Position numbers and translations under genes: made by a program | Notes under the pieces: model-generated | Databases searched by the model: none | What the model saw: the letters and a program-made list of their open reading frames with translations, nothing else | What the model was told of the DNA's origin: nothing | Part shown: piece by piece, positions 1-11,453 of the stretch | Layout: every line of letters begins with the position of its first letter | Numbering within the stretch: position 1 is the stretch's first letter | Assembly: GCF_024868665.1 (NCBI RefSeq) | Contig: NC_079901.1 | Coordinates: 7,127,219-7,191,218, forward strand | Length of the DNA stretch: 64,000 bases | Origin: Triplophysa rosa | Taxonomy: Eukaryota; Chordata; Actinopteri; Cypriniformes; Nemacheilidae | Direction: 5' to 3'

Positions 1-735
1 ATGAAGACACAAATAGGCGGTTAAGAAAAAAATTAAGAGACCATTCCAAATGTTCATTTAATCAGCATTTCTAGATGTACTGTGGTCATTTCAGTCCAGT
101 GTCTGTTGAATTTCAATAAAATCAAACCTCAGGACTGACATGAAGTCCTCCAACGGCAATATGAAAGAATGATAGCATGACAAGAGACATGAAAACTGTG
201 ATAAAAATCAAGGTTATCACATAAAAAATATATTTTAAAAGTTTTCCTACATACATGTAGAAATATTACTGTTGTAGTGCTTAAAAGTGAATCTGAACTT
301 GTTTTCTTTGCAGTATTTGAGGTCTGAAAAAATACAAAGCATTTGTTTTGACCTGTTCCTCCAGTTTTCGTTTTCTTCAAATAAATGCAAATAGAAACAA
401 TATTTTTATTTGAAATTTGGGAGAAATATTGTTAGTTGTTCACAGAATGAAACACAAATGATCATTTTACATAAACACATACCTATAAAAAGTAAATTAA
501 GGAAAAATTGAATGTAATGTTGAAACACTGGTTGAATGAAGCAACATTTGTTTAAATTAAAGTAAACCGGAAAGTCGGCATGAAACAGAAGTAGCAATTG
601 ACCCTAGGCGAAACCCCGCCCCCTTCGTTCCTGTCGCTATGTCCGACAAGCTTTGTGAAGAATATAGAAAATAGTGAAGAATTTCTGGAAAAATGACACG
701 CTGGTCTCAGACAGAGAGGTCTGCGATATGCATTC
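1..735. other. No gene recognised, AT-rich
   Basis: Only short chance ORFs and AT-rich sequence are visible. A GC-rich patch around 600-660 could be the edge of an old repeat, but I can assign no family. Confidence 0.5.
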
Positions 736-885
736 GAGGGATACATTCAGGATTTGAGAGAACTGTTGAAAAAAACAGCATATGCTGGTTTGGTATGTTT
801 TGATGCTGGTTTGCTGGTTTGTGCTGGTTTAAGCTGGTCATGTGCTGGTCCTTAGCTGGTTTAAGGGTGGTTAAAACAGGGTGTA
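736..885. repeat. GCTGGTTT-type degenerate tandem repeat
   Basis: GCTGGTTT, GCTGGTC and close variants recur about every 10-15 bases between 783 and 870. The same word appears on the other strand, as ACCAGC, at 2815-3050 and 53800-53925. This is therefore a dispersed simple repeat family rather than a local accident. Confidence 0.7.
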
Positions 886-1639
886 ACAATAATTAGTGTC
901 CGCACCAGCAGACGATAGCATTACGTTAATTCTAAACTCGCGTGATGCAGTAAGTTACTACTGTCACACAAATGGATGTATAGCTATAACCTAAATGTGG
1001 TGTATTAAGTGTTTATATTTACTCTGAAATTTGTAGTAATGACATTTGAGAGAGTAACTTCGGGCAGAGTTTTGGTTGGCCGTTATCCTTCTGTGTGAAA
1101 ACAGAAGTAAACTTTTAGTTCAGTACAGAAAAGAATAACGGTCCATCGGTGTCTTAATCTTTATTTGTGTTAAATACAACAAACACAGTACAGCTGTTGC
1201 TTTACGACTTCATTACTGAAAACGTCTTTCCTTTAAAACGTCACTGCAAATGCTGCTCTCTGAAGGCTGAAGGTGCGCTCATCACACACAGGGACGCAAA
1301 GCATATCTTACCAGCTTGCTCATACATGTAATATGTAAGTAATATATCAATAAGTATTATATTCCGCCTTTAAACACCATTTACCGAACGCTTCTGTCTG
1401 TAATTCGTACATGAATGATTCCAACGATATCGTGTCTCGTAGCCTATCTGTATTGGTATAGTTGTCATGTGAACTCTGCTATTCTCCTTCATTTAGAATG
1501 ATTTTTAAAAGTTAGTTATTCTAAAACTTAGTTATTGTTTATTTTTATAGTGTGAATGTCCATTAAAGCTGGGTATATATCTCCCTGTTTACTATTACAA
1601 TAATTAAAAAGTTTTAGGTGCAGTTTTAGGTGCAAAAGA
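886..1639. other. No gene; short match to 13.1 kb
   Basis: No coding signal. The stretch around 915-955 (GTTAATTCTAA followed by CGCG and TGCAGT) closely resembles 13108-13135. The two are probably copies of one old dispersed repeat. Confidence 0.4.
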
Positions 1640-1765
1640 GGTGCAGTGTTAGGTTGGGAGGTTAAAGATCCCAACCGCTAATCGAAAGGCTGGAGGTTCA
1701 AAACTTCACAGTGGTTGTGTTGAGATCTATTGCCCTTATGCCCTTCAGCAAGATTGTCCCCAGCA
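1640..1765 (+). repeat. Degenerate tRNA-derived SINE fragment
   Basis: A tRNA-like head is visible: GCTAATCGAAAGG leads into a B-box-like GGTTCAAAAC, followed by GCCCTTCAGCAAG. This matches the order in the better preserved SINE around 43.6-50.3 kb, read on its minus strand. It is too decayed for polymerase III transcription to be assumed. Confidence 0.5.
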
Positions 1766-2814
1766 GACTTCAGCCTATATTAGTTTGCATGTGTAAACAA
1801 CACATTGGAGTGTTTTTGATTGTATGGGTCCATTCTGAGAGGATGAGCAGGTCGGATATTGTAATATCTCGTTTTTAAGATGTTTGGTGAATAGCACGAG
1901 TCAGATGGGCAAAGGTGCAGACGGGGAAATTGAATCCTGCCTTGCTTAATGCATCTGAAATCGTGCTGCTCTTTCATGTCTGTTGGCCTGTTTATTCACC
2001 AGAGCTGCTTTCCTTTATCATCCATCACATTATTGCATTCACAGACTTTCATCGAAGCACAGATGAGACATCTACCTGTCAAAAGAGATGGACACGACAG
2101 CGACTCCATGAACGAGAATCATGATGCTATTATAGTGTTCTTTATGTCTACACCTATGACTAAAGTGCAGTGCAATGCATTTCTGAAGGATGGGGAGCAG
2201 ATAAACAGCTGTTTAAAGCATGGGTCAACCGGGGGTCCGTTTCATCCATTTCAAGCTTTTGAAATGACAGGGCCAAGGAATTATTTAGCTTTAAAAAGCA
2301 CATCCATCCATAAAACTTTTAGTTTAAAAAAATGTCTTCAGAATTGAAATTCCAATTCAATTCCAATAACTTTGTCACAACGCATTTGATGACACCAATG
2401 AGATTAAATGTATTTCATGTTTAAATTCCATACAGAAGCAGGCTTATACCCCTGCGTGACATGAGTGTGAGTAAATAATGGGGTCATATTTCTATTCTAG
2501 GGTGAATTATTACTCCTTACACCCCACTGTAGAAACAGTGTTGCATTCACATTGGATACCATTCTTGAATTTTTGGCATTATCATGCTGGATTTGTACCG
2601 TTACTCTTTAAACACTATCCTAAACGTTCTTGCAAGATGCTGTCTACCAGAAAAAAATACTGTGATTGTAAATGATGTTGTGCCTTTGACAAGAAAGTTT
2701 GCCAGCATAGAGATAATGAACTGGTTTTAAGCTACAGGAACACTGTTCTTCACACTCTTCTTCACTTGTGAAAACATTAACTGAAAGTTGTGTCTTTGGT
2801 GAATCTGAGTTTTA
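1766..2814. other. No gene recognised
   Basis: The overlapping plus-strand ORFs at 1915-2347 have no recognisable domain or splice context and look like chance frames. Confidence 0.5.
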
Positions 2815-3050
2815 ACCACTTTTTAGCTGGTCATTCTGGAAAACCAGTTGAACCAGCTAATACCAGCCAACCAGCTTAGCCGAGCTTCCAGCCTGGTCAA
2901 ACTGGTGTTCAACCAGTTTTAGATGGAGGTTAAGCTGGTATTCCAGTTAGTGGTCAAAACCTTGCTAAAACAAGCCTGCTAAACCATTAGACTCGGAGAC
3001 CAGCTCCAACCAATCCACCATCTTAGGCTGGTTGTACAGCTGTTTTTTTC
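2815..3050. repeat. ACCAGC-type degenerate repeat
   Basis: ACCAGC, CCAGTT and GCTGGT words recur on both strands across about 230 bp. It is the same vocabulary as 736-885. Confidence 0.65.
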
Positions 3051-4119
3051 AATCCAGAGAGGTGCTGTCAATCACCCCCCGACACTGTCATTTACGATCA
3101 GGAGTGACATGACATGCAAAAAAAAAAAACTAGAATTCCCCAGTGCTCTGTCCTGCCTGTGTTATGCCCTTGTCCAAGGTTACACTCAGAAACCGCCACT
3201 GACGTAATATCTGACAGGCAATGTGTCTTGAGAGCTTTACACTCTCTTTTCTCAAACTTTTGCTTGCTCTCTCTCTCGCTCATCTTAAATTGTAGACAGG
3301 GGACGGGACCAAAACAGATCAATTAAATTTCAATCTCAAACCTGAGGTCGAACAAGTTTTAGAATGCGTTGTATTTAGCCTTGAACAGGGTTCCCTGCGA
3401 GGGTCCTGTCAGGGTTGGATATGTTGTGTAATAGGCGCGTTTAGTTCCCGGTCATTTGATGTTTGCTATCTCAGGAGAGATAGAAAGTCAGTGCAGCCGT
3501 AGGGAGTGTGGAAGGTAATAATGACTCCTGCCCCAAGAAAACATCGTAACTAGCATATTTTCACTTTTGGCGGCTATTTTGTGATAAGGTTTTAATAGAG
3601 TTCTCAGATGGTTCAAATGTCTAGAATTAATCCAACCAGTCATCATTTTGTTTACTTCCTTGCAGTCATAACTCAAGCTTCCCTGCCTTGTTTGGTCTCA
3701 AAAATCCTGCAGGCATTCATGTAGCACACCCCAAAAGATCCATTTCTAGTCTATAATGCACACAAAACACCATTCAGCCAATGGTTGGCCAATGCAAGCA
3801 ATGTCCTTAAGGTTTAATCCACTTTGGCATTAAAAATGACATCAAATGCAAGTTCTTTCATATTGTGACATAAACATGTGAATTGGCTCCTGGAATAACT
3901 TCAGGAAGAAATTCAGGGTGGGATTTGATTTCGTCCTGTGAGAATTGATTGGATTGTTGCCATGCTATTGGGCTCAATATAAAGTAGTTCATCCCCTCTA
4001 CCAAAATATGTGCAATTTAGCAATAACCTGCAAAACTGAACCTAGCAGATATCATGAGAATGTTACACTGCATATCCACAACAACTCTCTACTTATGTTC
4101 CACATAGATCATCACCAAT
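3051..4119. other. No gene recognised
   Basis: Unremarkable AT-rich sequence with a short poly-A run at 3119-3129. No domain or element ends are seen. Confidence 0.5.
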
Positions 4120-4530
4120 ATCTCTTAACACCAAATCGCTTCGTAAAGTGGTCACCTCTCATGGCTTCTGTCATTTTTATGCAGATAGTCTCAGTTTGTC
4201 CTCTCTTGTCCACCCTCTGACAACCAGAAACCCTCATGAATCACTTCATGTCTGGCAAGCTGCATTTCTGCCCGAATGAACAGCCATCATCTGAAGCTAA
4301 ACCTAAAGAACGCCAAGCTGCTATTCATCCTGGCCAAGAACAGGCCTTGCTAAGACCTTGTCATTTCAATAAACAACTCAACCAACTCGCCCACACACAA
4401 AAATAATAAATAAATAAAGAACCTTGGTGTCGCACTGGACATGTATTTCATTAGCAAGCATCATGTCCCAGAACAGAAGAGTAACACCAATCTTCAGCTG
4501 CAGGTTCAACACACACCTATTTGAGGATAA
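4120..4530 (+). pseudogene. LINE (L2/CR1-type) reverse transcriptase remnant
   Basis: Frames read here recall the C-terminal half of an L2/CR1-type LINE reverse transcriptase. A block reading SHGFCHFYADSLSL (about 4157-4198) stands where these enzymes have YADDTQL. Next comes MNSHHLKLNLKNAKLLF (from about 4277), matching the conserved WMxxHHLxLNxxKTELL block. Last is KNLGVALD (from about 4420). The catalytic YADD is YADS and stops interrupt the frame, so it is dead. The fragment lacks both the endonuclease domain and the 3' tail. The family assignment is from memory of the motif order. Confidence 0.6.
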
Positions 4531-4832
4531 ATCAGAAGGAACACGAATGGTGTTGACTTGTTTCTGCACTAGGTTTTATTGTGTCTGTATTTGGTTTATT
4601 GTACTAAGTACTTGTGTGTACACTATGTATACAGGAAAAAAATACTTTTATTGTAACAGATACATATATAAACTGCAAGCTTGCCATCTGTTGGTTACAA
4701 CAGTATCATGTGAAATACAAAAGCAAATACAAATGCAAACACACAAACATTCTGTAGAAAATCTGCATCACAGTCAGTTTTAGCCAACTTAAATGGTATT
4801 TAATGAACAATAAAATATAATAATAGGTTCTG
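4531..4832. other. No gene recognised
   Basis: AT-rich sequence between the LINE remnant and a TTAA MITE. Nothing is assignable. Confidence 0.5.
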
Positions 4833-4836
4833 TTAA

Positions 4837-5295
4837 AAGGACAGTTCACCCAAAAATGAAAGTTCTGTCATTATTTACTCACCCTCGTGTCATTTCAAAC
4901 CGGTATTACTTTGCAGAACACAAAAGCATGATAGGAATCCACATTTCTCAAAACATCCCATTTTGTGTTCCACTGAAAAAATGATTTAAAAAAATATTGA
5001 AAAAAATGAAATGGTTACACTTTATATTAAGGTACACAAATTCATCATTAACTACTTGTTTATTAACATGCATATTGGTTGTATATTAGCATTTATAAAG
5101 CACATACGAATGCCTTATTCTACATCCCTTAATCCTACCCAATACCTTAACCTAAAAACTACCCTAAGCAGTTATTATGAGTTTGAGGCAAAAGTCGTAG
5201 TTAATAGTTAGTAAATAGTGAGAATTGGTCCCTATTCTAAATAGTGACCAAAAAAATAAATGATGACAAAATGTTGTTTTTGGGTGAGCTATCCC
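4837..5295. mobile_element. Angel-like foldback MITE with TTAA flanks
   Basis: The ends are inverted: AAGGACAGTTCACCCAAAAA on the left and TTTTGGGTGAGCTATCCCT on the right. Each is bounded by TTAA (4833-4836 and 5296-5299). The left subterminal text (TCTGTCATTATTTACTCACCC) is typical of very common cyprinid foldback MITEs. It has no coding capacity. A second repeat is nested at 5013-5249. Confidence 0.75.
5013..5249. repeat. Nested short inverted-end repeat
   Basis: Begins GGTTACACTTTAT and ends with the imperfect inverse ATAGTGACC. Its interior holds CCTAATCCTACCCAATACC-like text that I associate with a common fish interspersed repeat. It interrupts the foldback MITE and so arrived later. 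Confidence 0.55.
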
Positions 5296-5299
5296 TTAA

Positions 5300-6070
5300 A
5301 CTATCTTTTTTTTTCAGTAAAGCACAATATTATCAATGTTTTTTTAATCAAAAGACTGACAGCTCCCTTATAAGACACCATCCGAATCCAAGTAAGCCTC
5401 CCTCTGTTTACCATTTGCTTGTATTTATGAAAAGATCTGCTCACGGGCAGCACAACCTGTTCGAAAGTATTCCCTAAAGGCATAATACTGTACAATATCA
5501 GTCTGGCTTCTGCACACAATGTAAATGAGGAATGAAATCAGTTGAGCAAGCAGATTTTCAGTTTCGCCGGGATGTGTTTTTACAGCATGAAACGCCACTG
5601 GTGACAGCTGATGGTGGCCTCATTTACTTCTCTTGTATGAATGCGCATGTTTGGACGTGAGACAGGTGTCTTCATGAGGACAGGTAAATTGGACAGGTGT
5701 TTTGGGGATGACTTTATCTACAGTAAATAATGTCAGTAAACAATTCTAGGACACACAGGCCCCCTGAGATTTCGGCTGAGTTGCTTTTTTTGGATGCCCA
5801 GGCCTTCCTGCGATTGCTGTCACAGTGGGACAGCTTGTCCCTGTTTCTTTCACTGAAGGCTGGCGTATCTAGTTTTCTAGAAAAATAGAGGTCAGTAAAA
5901 AGATAAAGACAAGGAGGAGAGTCATAATAAATATTAAATGAATTCTTATTGAATTTTAAAGTAAGTCCAAACAACTTTTACCTACGTATTGATAAATTAT
6001 TTGTAAAAAATAAAGGTGATATTCCAGTAAAATGACTTTCGTTTTATGTCATCACAGCTTGTGCTATCCA
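5300..6070. other. No gene recognised
   Basis: Overlapping short ORFs on both strands without domains. No repeat ends were found. Confidence 0.5.
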
Positions 6071-6421
6071 CAGGGTTGCCAGGTAGGTGCATTTCATGCA
6101 GAACTGGGCTACCTTTAAACTGTGAAGCTGCAAGTTGTTTTTTATTTCGTGGGTTAAAGGTGGATGGATTAGGTTCATTAGCTCTCATTTTTAAGGCAAT
6201 ATAAAGTTATTCATGAAAACACACGTTTTTATGGTTATTTCTATCCTGTAGGCTATCAAGACGAAATCGTGTATAATGCATAACACTCAATGTAAATTAT
6301 ATTAACGTATGACAGTGCCATTTTGAGTTGTGTTATTTAGGGTCATTGTGCTATTTTTGGGCTTGTTTTGAAACATTTTTTTGGCCATTGACATGGTTTT
6401 GTTATGCAGATCTGGCAACCC
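6071..6421. mobile_element. Small MITE with CAGGGTTGCCAG ends
   Basis: CAGGGTTGCCAGG on the left and CTGGCAACCCT on the right are inverted over about 12 bases and enclose about 350 bp of non-coding AT-rich DNA. I could not find a convincing target-site duplication, so the superfamily (hAT-like by end sequence) is uncertain. Confidence 0.5.
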
Positions 6422-6884
6422 TATATGCTGCGTATTGAAGAATAGCAAAACCCACTCTGAATTCATTTTGTCCTCGGAGAATCTGTGAAGGACTGAGTGA
6501 ACAAAGCTATATATTAATGCTCTTTGACATAACGGTGGTCTGTTTTTCTCTCCACAGACCCGGCGGACCAACATCAGCCCTTGAGTCAACACACAGACGC
6601 ATCAGATGCCAACACCTCTATCTGCCATTATAAATATATCGCAACTAAAGCCACAAAACCACTTTCTCTCTATCCCTTGGTAATATCTGTCCTTCAAAAC
6701 CTTAAATACATATTTTCTAAATATCTCCTGATTAAAATGGGAAATCCTATACAGTTGGATGCACACGAGCGGAGACGTTATAATTCATTTTCAGGCTTTT
6801 TAATGCCCCGGTCTGAATTTGTCAGTCAGACTAATTGGAAAAGCCATTAAAGTGTATGAGAGCCATGCGAAATGTTGTTCACGT
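6422..6884. other. No gene recognised
   Basis: AT-rich unique-looking DNA. Confidence 0.45.
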
Positions 6885-7445
6885 CATTATTGATTAGGCA
6901 CGCGCGGAAAGCAGCGGCTTTGAGCTTTCCACGGTGAGTGAGTGACAGAAAGCTGTCAGCGGGTAGATCCGCTCTCCGCTGGTCTGCTATCACCCCTCTC
7001 CAGACTTTAAGATCTTATCAAAGGCTCTCCTGACGAATACCCTGCCATCACATCACAGTAATGCACACAGAACCCCCCACCTCCCTTCCTTTTCCTCCCG
7101 CAGGAGCAACGCTCAGAGGCTGAAGGAAAAACAATTTCAGTCCTCTACACTCAATTGGCCTCCGCGCAGCAGTGCGGCATCATTCTGGATGGGCGAGCTT
7201 CACGCCGCTATGATTCTGCCGAGCTGCATCGATTAATGGCTCAGTACTGGGCAATAAACTCTGAGCTGAGATCAGGAGCAGCATTGCATCGCTCCAACCC
7301 TGTTGAGCTCAGCTGTTCCTTTACTGTACACCGCGAATACGCCGTCGTTCTCCAGGGAGGGATCTGAGGAGCTTCAAGTCCCGTTTGCTCAATGCATCAC
7401 TGCCGCCCGTGGGACTTGAAATAAGTGCATCGCGTTGAGATCGGC
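6885..7445. promoter_or_regulatory. Candidate conserved non-coding / regulatory block
   Basis: This block is distinctly GC-richer than its surroundings, has no element ends, and holds non-repetitive text with ATTAATGG- and GATTAATG-type homeodomain-like words, for example around 7228-7240. The ORF at 7155-7367 has no recognised domain. Regulatory function is an inference from composition. An unrecognised exon is the main alternative. Confidence 0.3.
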
Positions 7446-8797
7446 CCATTTTGTTGGAGGACTAGGGTGACACAGATTCTGTGTGTTTTTTTTTTCTTTC
7501 TTTTTTTAAGGTTTACATATTTTTATGCAATGTGACACTTATGCACAATTTCTTCCTCAAGCGCTGCATTGCTATTCCAGGAATGTAATCTCCTGCATTA
7601 TGTAACAGTAGAGATGGGTCTACAAGCAAGCGCATAGTATTAATAATGAGAACGTACAGCAGGTTACACTAATGTAGTGTCTTTTGTCAAGAAAAAAAAA
7701 GAATATCCTTGCGAAATGTCTGCATTTTTCTGCACACTTACTGTGGAATAAGTGGTACATACAGTAGATACAGAAACATGGTCTTTCCAATGTCATAATA
7801 GATTGATGCCAGAGGCTTCTTCTGTGAAGAGACATCTCGAAGTAAAACAAATCAAATATTTTACTGTACATGACATAATTTGTCTCTCCTGAAGCATATT
7901 TTTCAAGAACGTCTTAGCTGTGTCTGAGCTGCATGGGAACTATATTTTTGGACCTTAGATATGTTTTTCAATATACATATTTTCTGTTCTGCGAAGAAAA
8001 AGTAATGAGGATTGATATGAGAATTTTCCATTTTTGGTGAACTTTTGCTTTGAGCTTTTTTGCTTAGAGATAACCTCTGGGTTGCAACTTAAAGTGAGAT
8101 CACCAGTTATGCAGATGATGTCATTGGAAATTTCTCTGAACGTTGTATTTATGTTGTTATTTATGCTATTTTTATAGCTGTAGGCTTAAGGGTTTATTGT
8201 AAACATGCAGCCTCTCTCATGCTTAAAATATGACCCGAGGCTACAGAGTGACCCAGAGAGGCAAATGTTGTTATCACTTATTTATGCAAACTTAGATACT
8301 GTGGTCTTGTTTTTATCAACACCCTATTCAGATCCATGCTAAATGTAGCACATATGTGCGCTTTTAACTGTGATGCCAGGCCTTGACACTCAGTAAACAA
8401 ATAATATGTGTTAAAGCATGTATAATGATTTATAAAAGTAGTTTTATGTAATGCACATTATAATGCATTGTAATGTCTCATGAATTATTGTAACTAAAAC
8501 ATTATAACACTTACAGTATCATTCATTGTTACACTTTGCATTTTTAATTCTTTACAACAAAATGTTATCTATTACAACACATAATATGAACAATTATAAT
8601 GCACCGTACTCTTTAATAACGTTGCATTATACATAAAGGCTTTAAGTAAAGTGTTACTTGAAGGAACATAATCTGTCGATTATGTAATAAGACTGGAGAT
8701 CCGGAGACTAAAGCCCCTTTCACACCAACGGAACAAAGTGATCTCATTAATTTCAATGTTAGCTTAGCAACATCCGGTGACACAAGTGACGATAACC
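7446..8797. other. No gene; AT-rich, repeat-like at 8400-8660
   Basis: A poly-T run lies near 7488-7507. From about 8400 to 8660, TAATGCA, CATTATA and GTTACAC words recur on both strands, suggesting an old palindromic MITE without clear ends. 8715-8797 is interrupted by the LTR element that follows: the host text before it (ending GTTGGC) continues at 12954. Confidence 0.45.
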
Positions 8798-8803
8798 GTT
8801 GGC

Positions 8804-9353
8804 TGTCATGGCTCTGCTTCCTTAGTCATGTTTTTCTTGGTCCTGTAGCAGAGCCATGGCAAAGCTTTTGGTTATGTGTGGAGAGAAACATATTATTGTC
8901 CTTTTGACAATAATATACGTTCTCTCCAGTGTCTTGTCATTCACCCCATTCCTCTCGTTTCCTCGTTATCTTCCCCTGAGTGTTTAATTACCCACACCTG
9001 CCCCGTGTTATTATCCCTCGTTTGTCTCTCTCTATAAATACCCTCTTGTTTCTTTGTCTTGTGTTCGTGGATTACGTTTGTATGTGTTGGTGTGTGAAGT
9101 TCCTGTGTACTGCTGTGTTCCTGTTTGCTGTGAAAACCCCAGTCATGTTAGTAAGTTTTTTCAGTCTAGTTTATGTCTAATGTTGTTTATTTCAGTTTAG
9201 TGATAGTTAGTCTATGTCCTGTCATTACCCCGCTTGTCTTGTTATACCCCACCGTGGGTCTTTGTTTTGTGTTTAATTGTAATAAATATCCTTTGTTGAG
9301 TTTACCCCTTCACTGCCTGAGTGCGCTTGGGTTCTTGCACGCCAGTCGTGACA
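8804..9353 (+). repeat. 5' LTR of the gag-only element
   Basis: Starts TGTCATGG and ends GTCGTGACA. A TATAAATA box lies at 9033-9040 and an AATAAA signal at 9281-9286, consistent with a U3-R-U5 layout. This copy keeps the uninterrupted sequence (TTTAGTGATAG near 9197-9207) at the site where the 3' LTR received the Tc1-type insertion. Just downstream I see no obvious tRNA 3'-end complement starting TGG, so the primer is unassigned. Confidence 0.88.
8807..8927 (+). other. Two hairpins in the LTR start
   Basis: Hairpin 1 pairs CATGGCTCTGCT (8807-8818) with AGCAGAGCCATG (8848-8859). Hairpin 2 pairs GGAGAGAA plus ATATTATTGTC with GACAATAATAT plus TTCTCTCC (8880-8927) around a CTTTT loop. Both recur in the 3' LTR and in the diverged solo LTR at 32911-33499. 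There one stem base pair has changed on both sides, from T-A to C-G. Confidence 0.8.
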
Positions 9354-9387
9354 GAATCCACGAAACACACCGAACCCAGCGGGCAGC

Positions 9388-10146
9388 ATGGAGGAGACTG
9401 ACGAGGCGTTTAGGAGCCGCCAGGCTCACACCTTGTTCGGCTTTCGCCAGAAAGGCATCCCCGTCAAGACCTTCGCCATGGACTTCCTCTCCACTGCGCG
9501 CCACTCAGGGTTCGACGAGGCGGAGTTGAAGGTTATCTTCAACAGCTGCCTCGACGAACCCTTTGAGCCTGCGGAGATGCGCAGGTTGAGGCCCCTGGGC
9601 TTCGTAGACCAGCTCCAGATCGCGATGGATCGCGAGGAGTCCAGGGGACTGTCCGTGGCGGGGTCTTCTACGGGGCTGGCGACTATCCCGGAGGGCCAGA
9701 CCCTGCAGCTCGGAGTCGTGGGCATTGCCACACCGCTCTCCTCAACCCCTGCAGCCTCCCCACCAGTCAGCCTACGAGGTAGGCGAGGAAGGAGGGAGTC
9801 TTGGGGAACCACCTCCGAGGAGTCCCAGCCGGAGCCAGCCGTGCCGTTTACCTCCTTCCATCACCCGACCACCAGCCGGGTGGCTAGGCGTAAGAAGAAG
9901 AGGCAACGGCGGGCAGCGTGGTCTCCTTCCCGGCCGTGCAGCCGGCGTCCAGTCCGGTGCAGCCGGCGTCCAGTCCAGGTGCGCCGGTCCTGTCCAGTGT
10001 CCGCGTGCCAGTCCGGTGCAGCCGGCTCCAGTCCGGTGCAGCCGGCGTCCAGTCCGGTGCAGCCGGCGTCCAGTCCGGTGCAGCCGGCGTCAGTCCGGCA
10101 GTCCTGTGTCCAGTCCGTGCAGTCCTGTGTCCAGTCTTGTGTCTAG
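9388..10146 (+). CDS. Gag-like protein of a non-autonomous LTR element
   Basis: The only plausible coding frame of this element. The start at 9388 lies 34 bases after the 5' LTR in a good context (GCAGCATGG). Residues 1-90 form a compact, mixed-charge, helix-prone segment (FRSRQAHTLFGFRQKG, then PAEMRRLRPLGFVDQL). A proline/serine-rich stretch and a basic patch RRKKKRQRR (residues about 167-175) follow. The reading then enters a minisatellite in which all three frames stay open, so the true C-terminus and frame are uncertain: the neighbouring frame 9918-10568 reads PVQPASS and PVIQPASS repeats. No CCHC zinc knuckle, protease or polymerase is present. A Gag role is inferred from position; I recognise no specific family. 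A simple structural role in particle assembly, with enzymes supplied in trans, would fit. Confidence 0.6.
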   Translation: MEETDEAFRSRQAHTLFGFRQKGIPVKTFAMDFLSTARHSGFDEAELKVIFNSCLDEPFEPAEMRRLRPLGFVDQLQIAMDREESRGLSVAGSSTGLATIPEGQTLQLGVVGIATPLSSTPAASPPVSLRGRRGRRESWGTTSEESQPEPAVPFTSFHHPTTSRVARRKKKRQRRAAWSPSRPCSRRPVRCSRRPVQVRRSCPVSACQSGAAGSSPVQPASSPVQPASSPVQPASVRQSCVQSVQSCVQSCV

Positions 10147-10520
10147 TCATGTCCAGCTGTGTCCAGTCTGTGTCCCCCTGGTCCAGTCCGGTGATCCAGC
10201 CGGCGTCCAGTCCGGTGATCCAGCCGGCGTCCAGTCCGGTGATCCAGCCGGCGTCCAGTCCGGTGATCCAGCCGGCGTCCAGTCCGGTGATCCAGCCGGC
10301 GTCCAGTCCTGGTGATCCAGCCGGCGTCCAGTCCGGTGATCCAGCGGCGTCCAGTCCGGTGATCCAGCCGGCGTCCCAGCCGTGCAGCCGCGGTCCCGGT
10401 CGTCGTGCCGGGGTCCGCCGGGTCCACGGCGTCCAGCCGGCGTCCAGCCGGCCTTCCAGCCGGCGTCAAGCCCTGTCCAGCCGGCCTTCCAGCCGGCGTC
10501 AAGCCCTGTCCAGCCGAGCC
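9935..10520. repeat. GC-rich coding minisatellite (21-, 24- and 33-bp units)
   Basis: 21-bp units (GTCCAGTCCGGTGCAGCCGGC) repeat first. About eight 24-bp units with GTGATCCAGCCGGC follow at 10186-10380, then two 33-bp units at about 10440-10515. Every unit is a multiple of three and stop-free, so long ORFs appear in several frames and on both strands. In one frame the units read PVQPASS and PVIQPASS. A few indels (near 10308 and 10345) break the phase. Confidence 0.88.
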
Positions 10521-10814
10521 CCTGGGAGACTCCCAGGGTCAAAGACTGTTCCCCCCAGACTCCCCTAAGTCCCCCAGGACTCGCCCCTCGAGCGCAGCCG
10601 GGACTGGGACTTTCCCCACCCCCTGGACTGCCCCCATGGGTCCTTGTTTGGCCCCACCCCCCCTCCTCATGTTTGTTGTTTTTGTTGGCTCACCCAGTCC
10701 TGTTGTTGTTTTGTCTTGTCTGCCACTGATTTTGTTTTCCATGTTTTGTCTTGTCACTGTCTCAGTCTGCCCTGTCTCGTCCGTCTACCCCTTGGTGAGC
10801 ACCTGGAGGTGCTC

Positions 10815-10831
10815 ATTAAAGGGGGGGCTTC
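10815..10831 (+). promoter_or_regulatory. Polypurine tract, second-strand primer site
   Basis: AAAGGGGGGG (10818-10827), four bases before the 3' LTR, is a typical plus-strand DNA priming site for LTR elements. Confidence 0.8.
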
Positions 10832-11227
10832 TGTCATGGCTCTGCTTCCTTAGTCATGTTTTTCTTGGTCCTGTAGCAGAGCCATGGCAAAGCTTTTGGT
10901 TATGTGTGGAGAGAAACATATTATTGTCCTTTTGACAATAATATACGTTCTCTCCAGTGTCTTGTCATTCCCCCATTCCTCTCGTTTCCTCGTTATCTTT
11001 CCCTGAGTGTTTAATTACCCACACCTGCCCCGTGTCATTATCCCTCGTTTGTCTCTCTCTATAAATACCCTCTTGTTTCTTTGTCTTGTGTTCGTGGATT
11101 ACGTTTGTATGTGTTGGTGTGTGAAGTTCCTGTGTACTGCTGTGTTCCTGTTTGCTGTGAAAAACCCCAGTCATGTTAGTAAGTTTTTTCAGTCTAGTTT
11201 ATGTCTAATGTTGTTTATTTCAGTTTA

Positions 11228-11254
11228 CACTGCGTTCCAAATTATTATGCAAAT
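11228..11254 (+). repeat. Left terminal inverted repeat of the DD37E element
   Basis: 27 bases, identical by eye to the reverse complement of 12771-12797. Confidence 0.92.
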
Positions 11255-11453
11255 TGGATTTAAGTGTCGTAAACATTTAATTTTATATTGTTCAATTAAA
11301 CTTATGGATGGTATTGTGTCTCAGTGCTCTTTGGATCACTGAAATCAATCTCAGACACCTGTGATAAGTAGTTTGCCAGGTGAGCCCAATTAAAGGAAAA
11401 CTACTTAAGAAGGACGTTCCACATTATTAAGCAGGCCACAGGTTTCAAGCAAT

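Noticed and set aside
3114..3326. Small ORFs on both strands near 3.1-3.3 kb
   Set aside because: No domain, no splice signals, composition like the surroundings.
9725..10546. Long ORFs on both strands (up to about 215 codons) as extra genes
   Set aside because: They arise because minisatellite units are multiples of three and lack stops. They share no start logic or domains.
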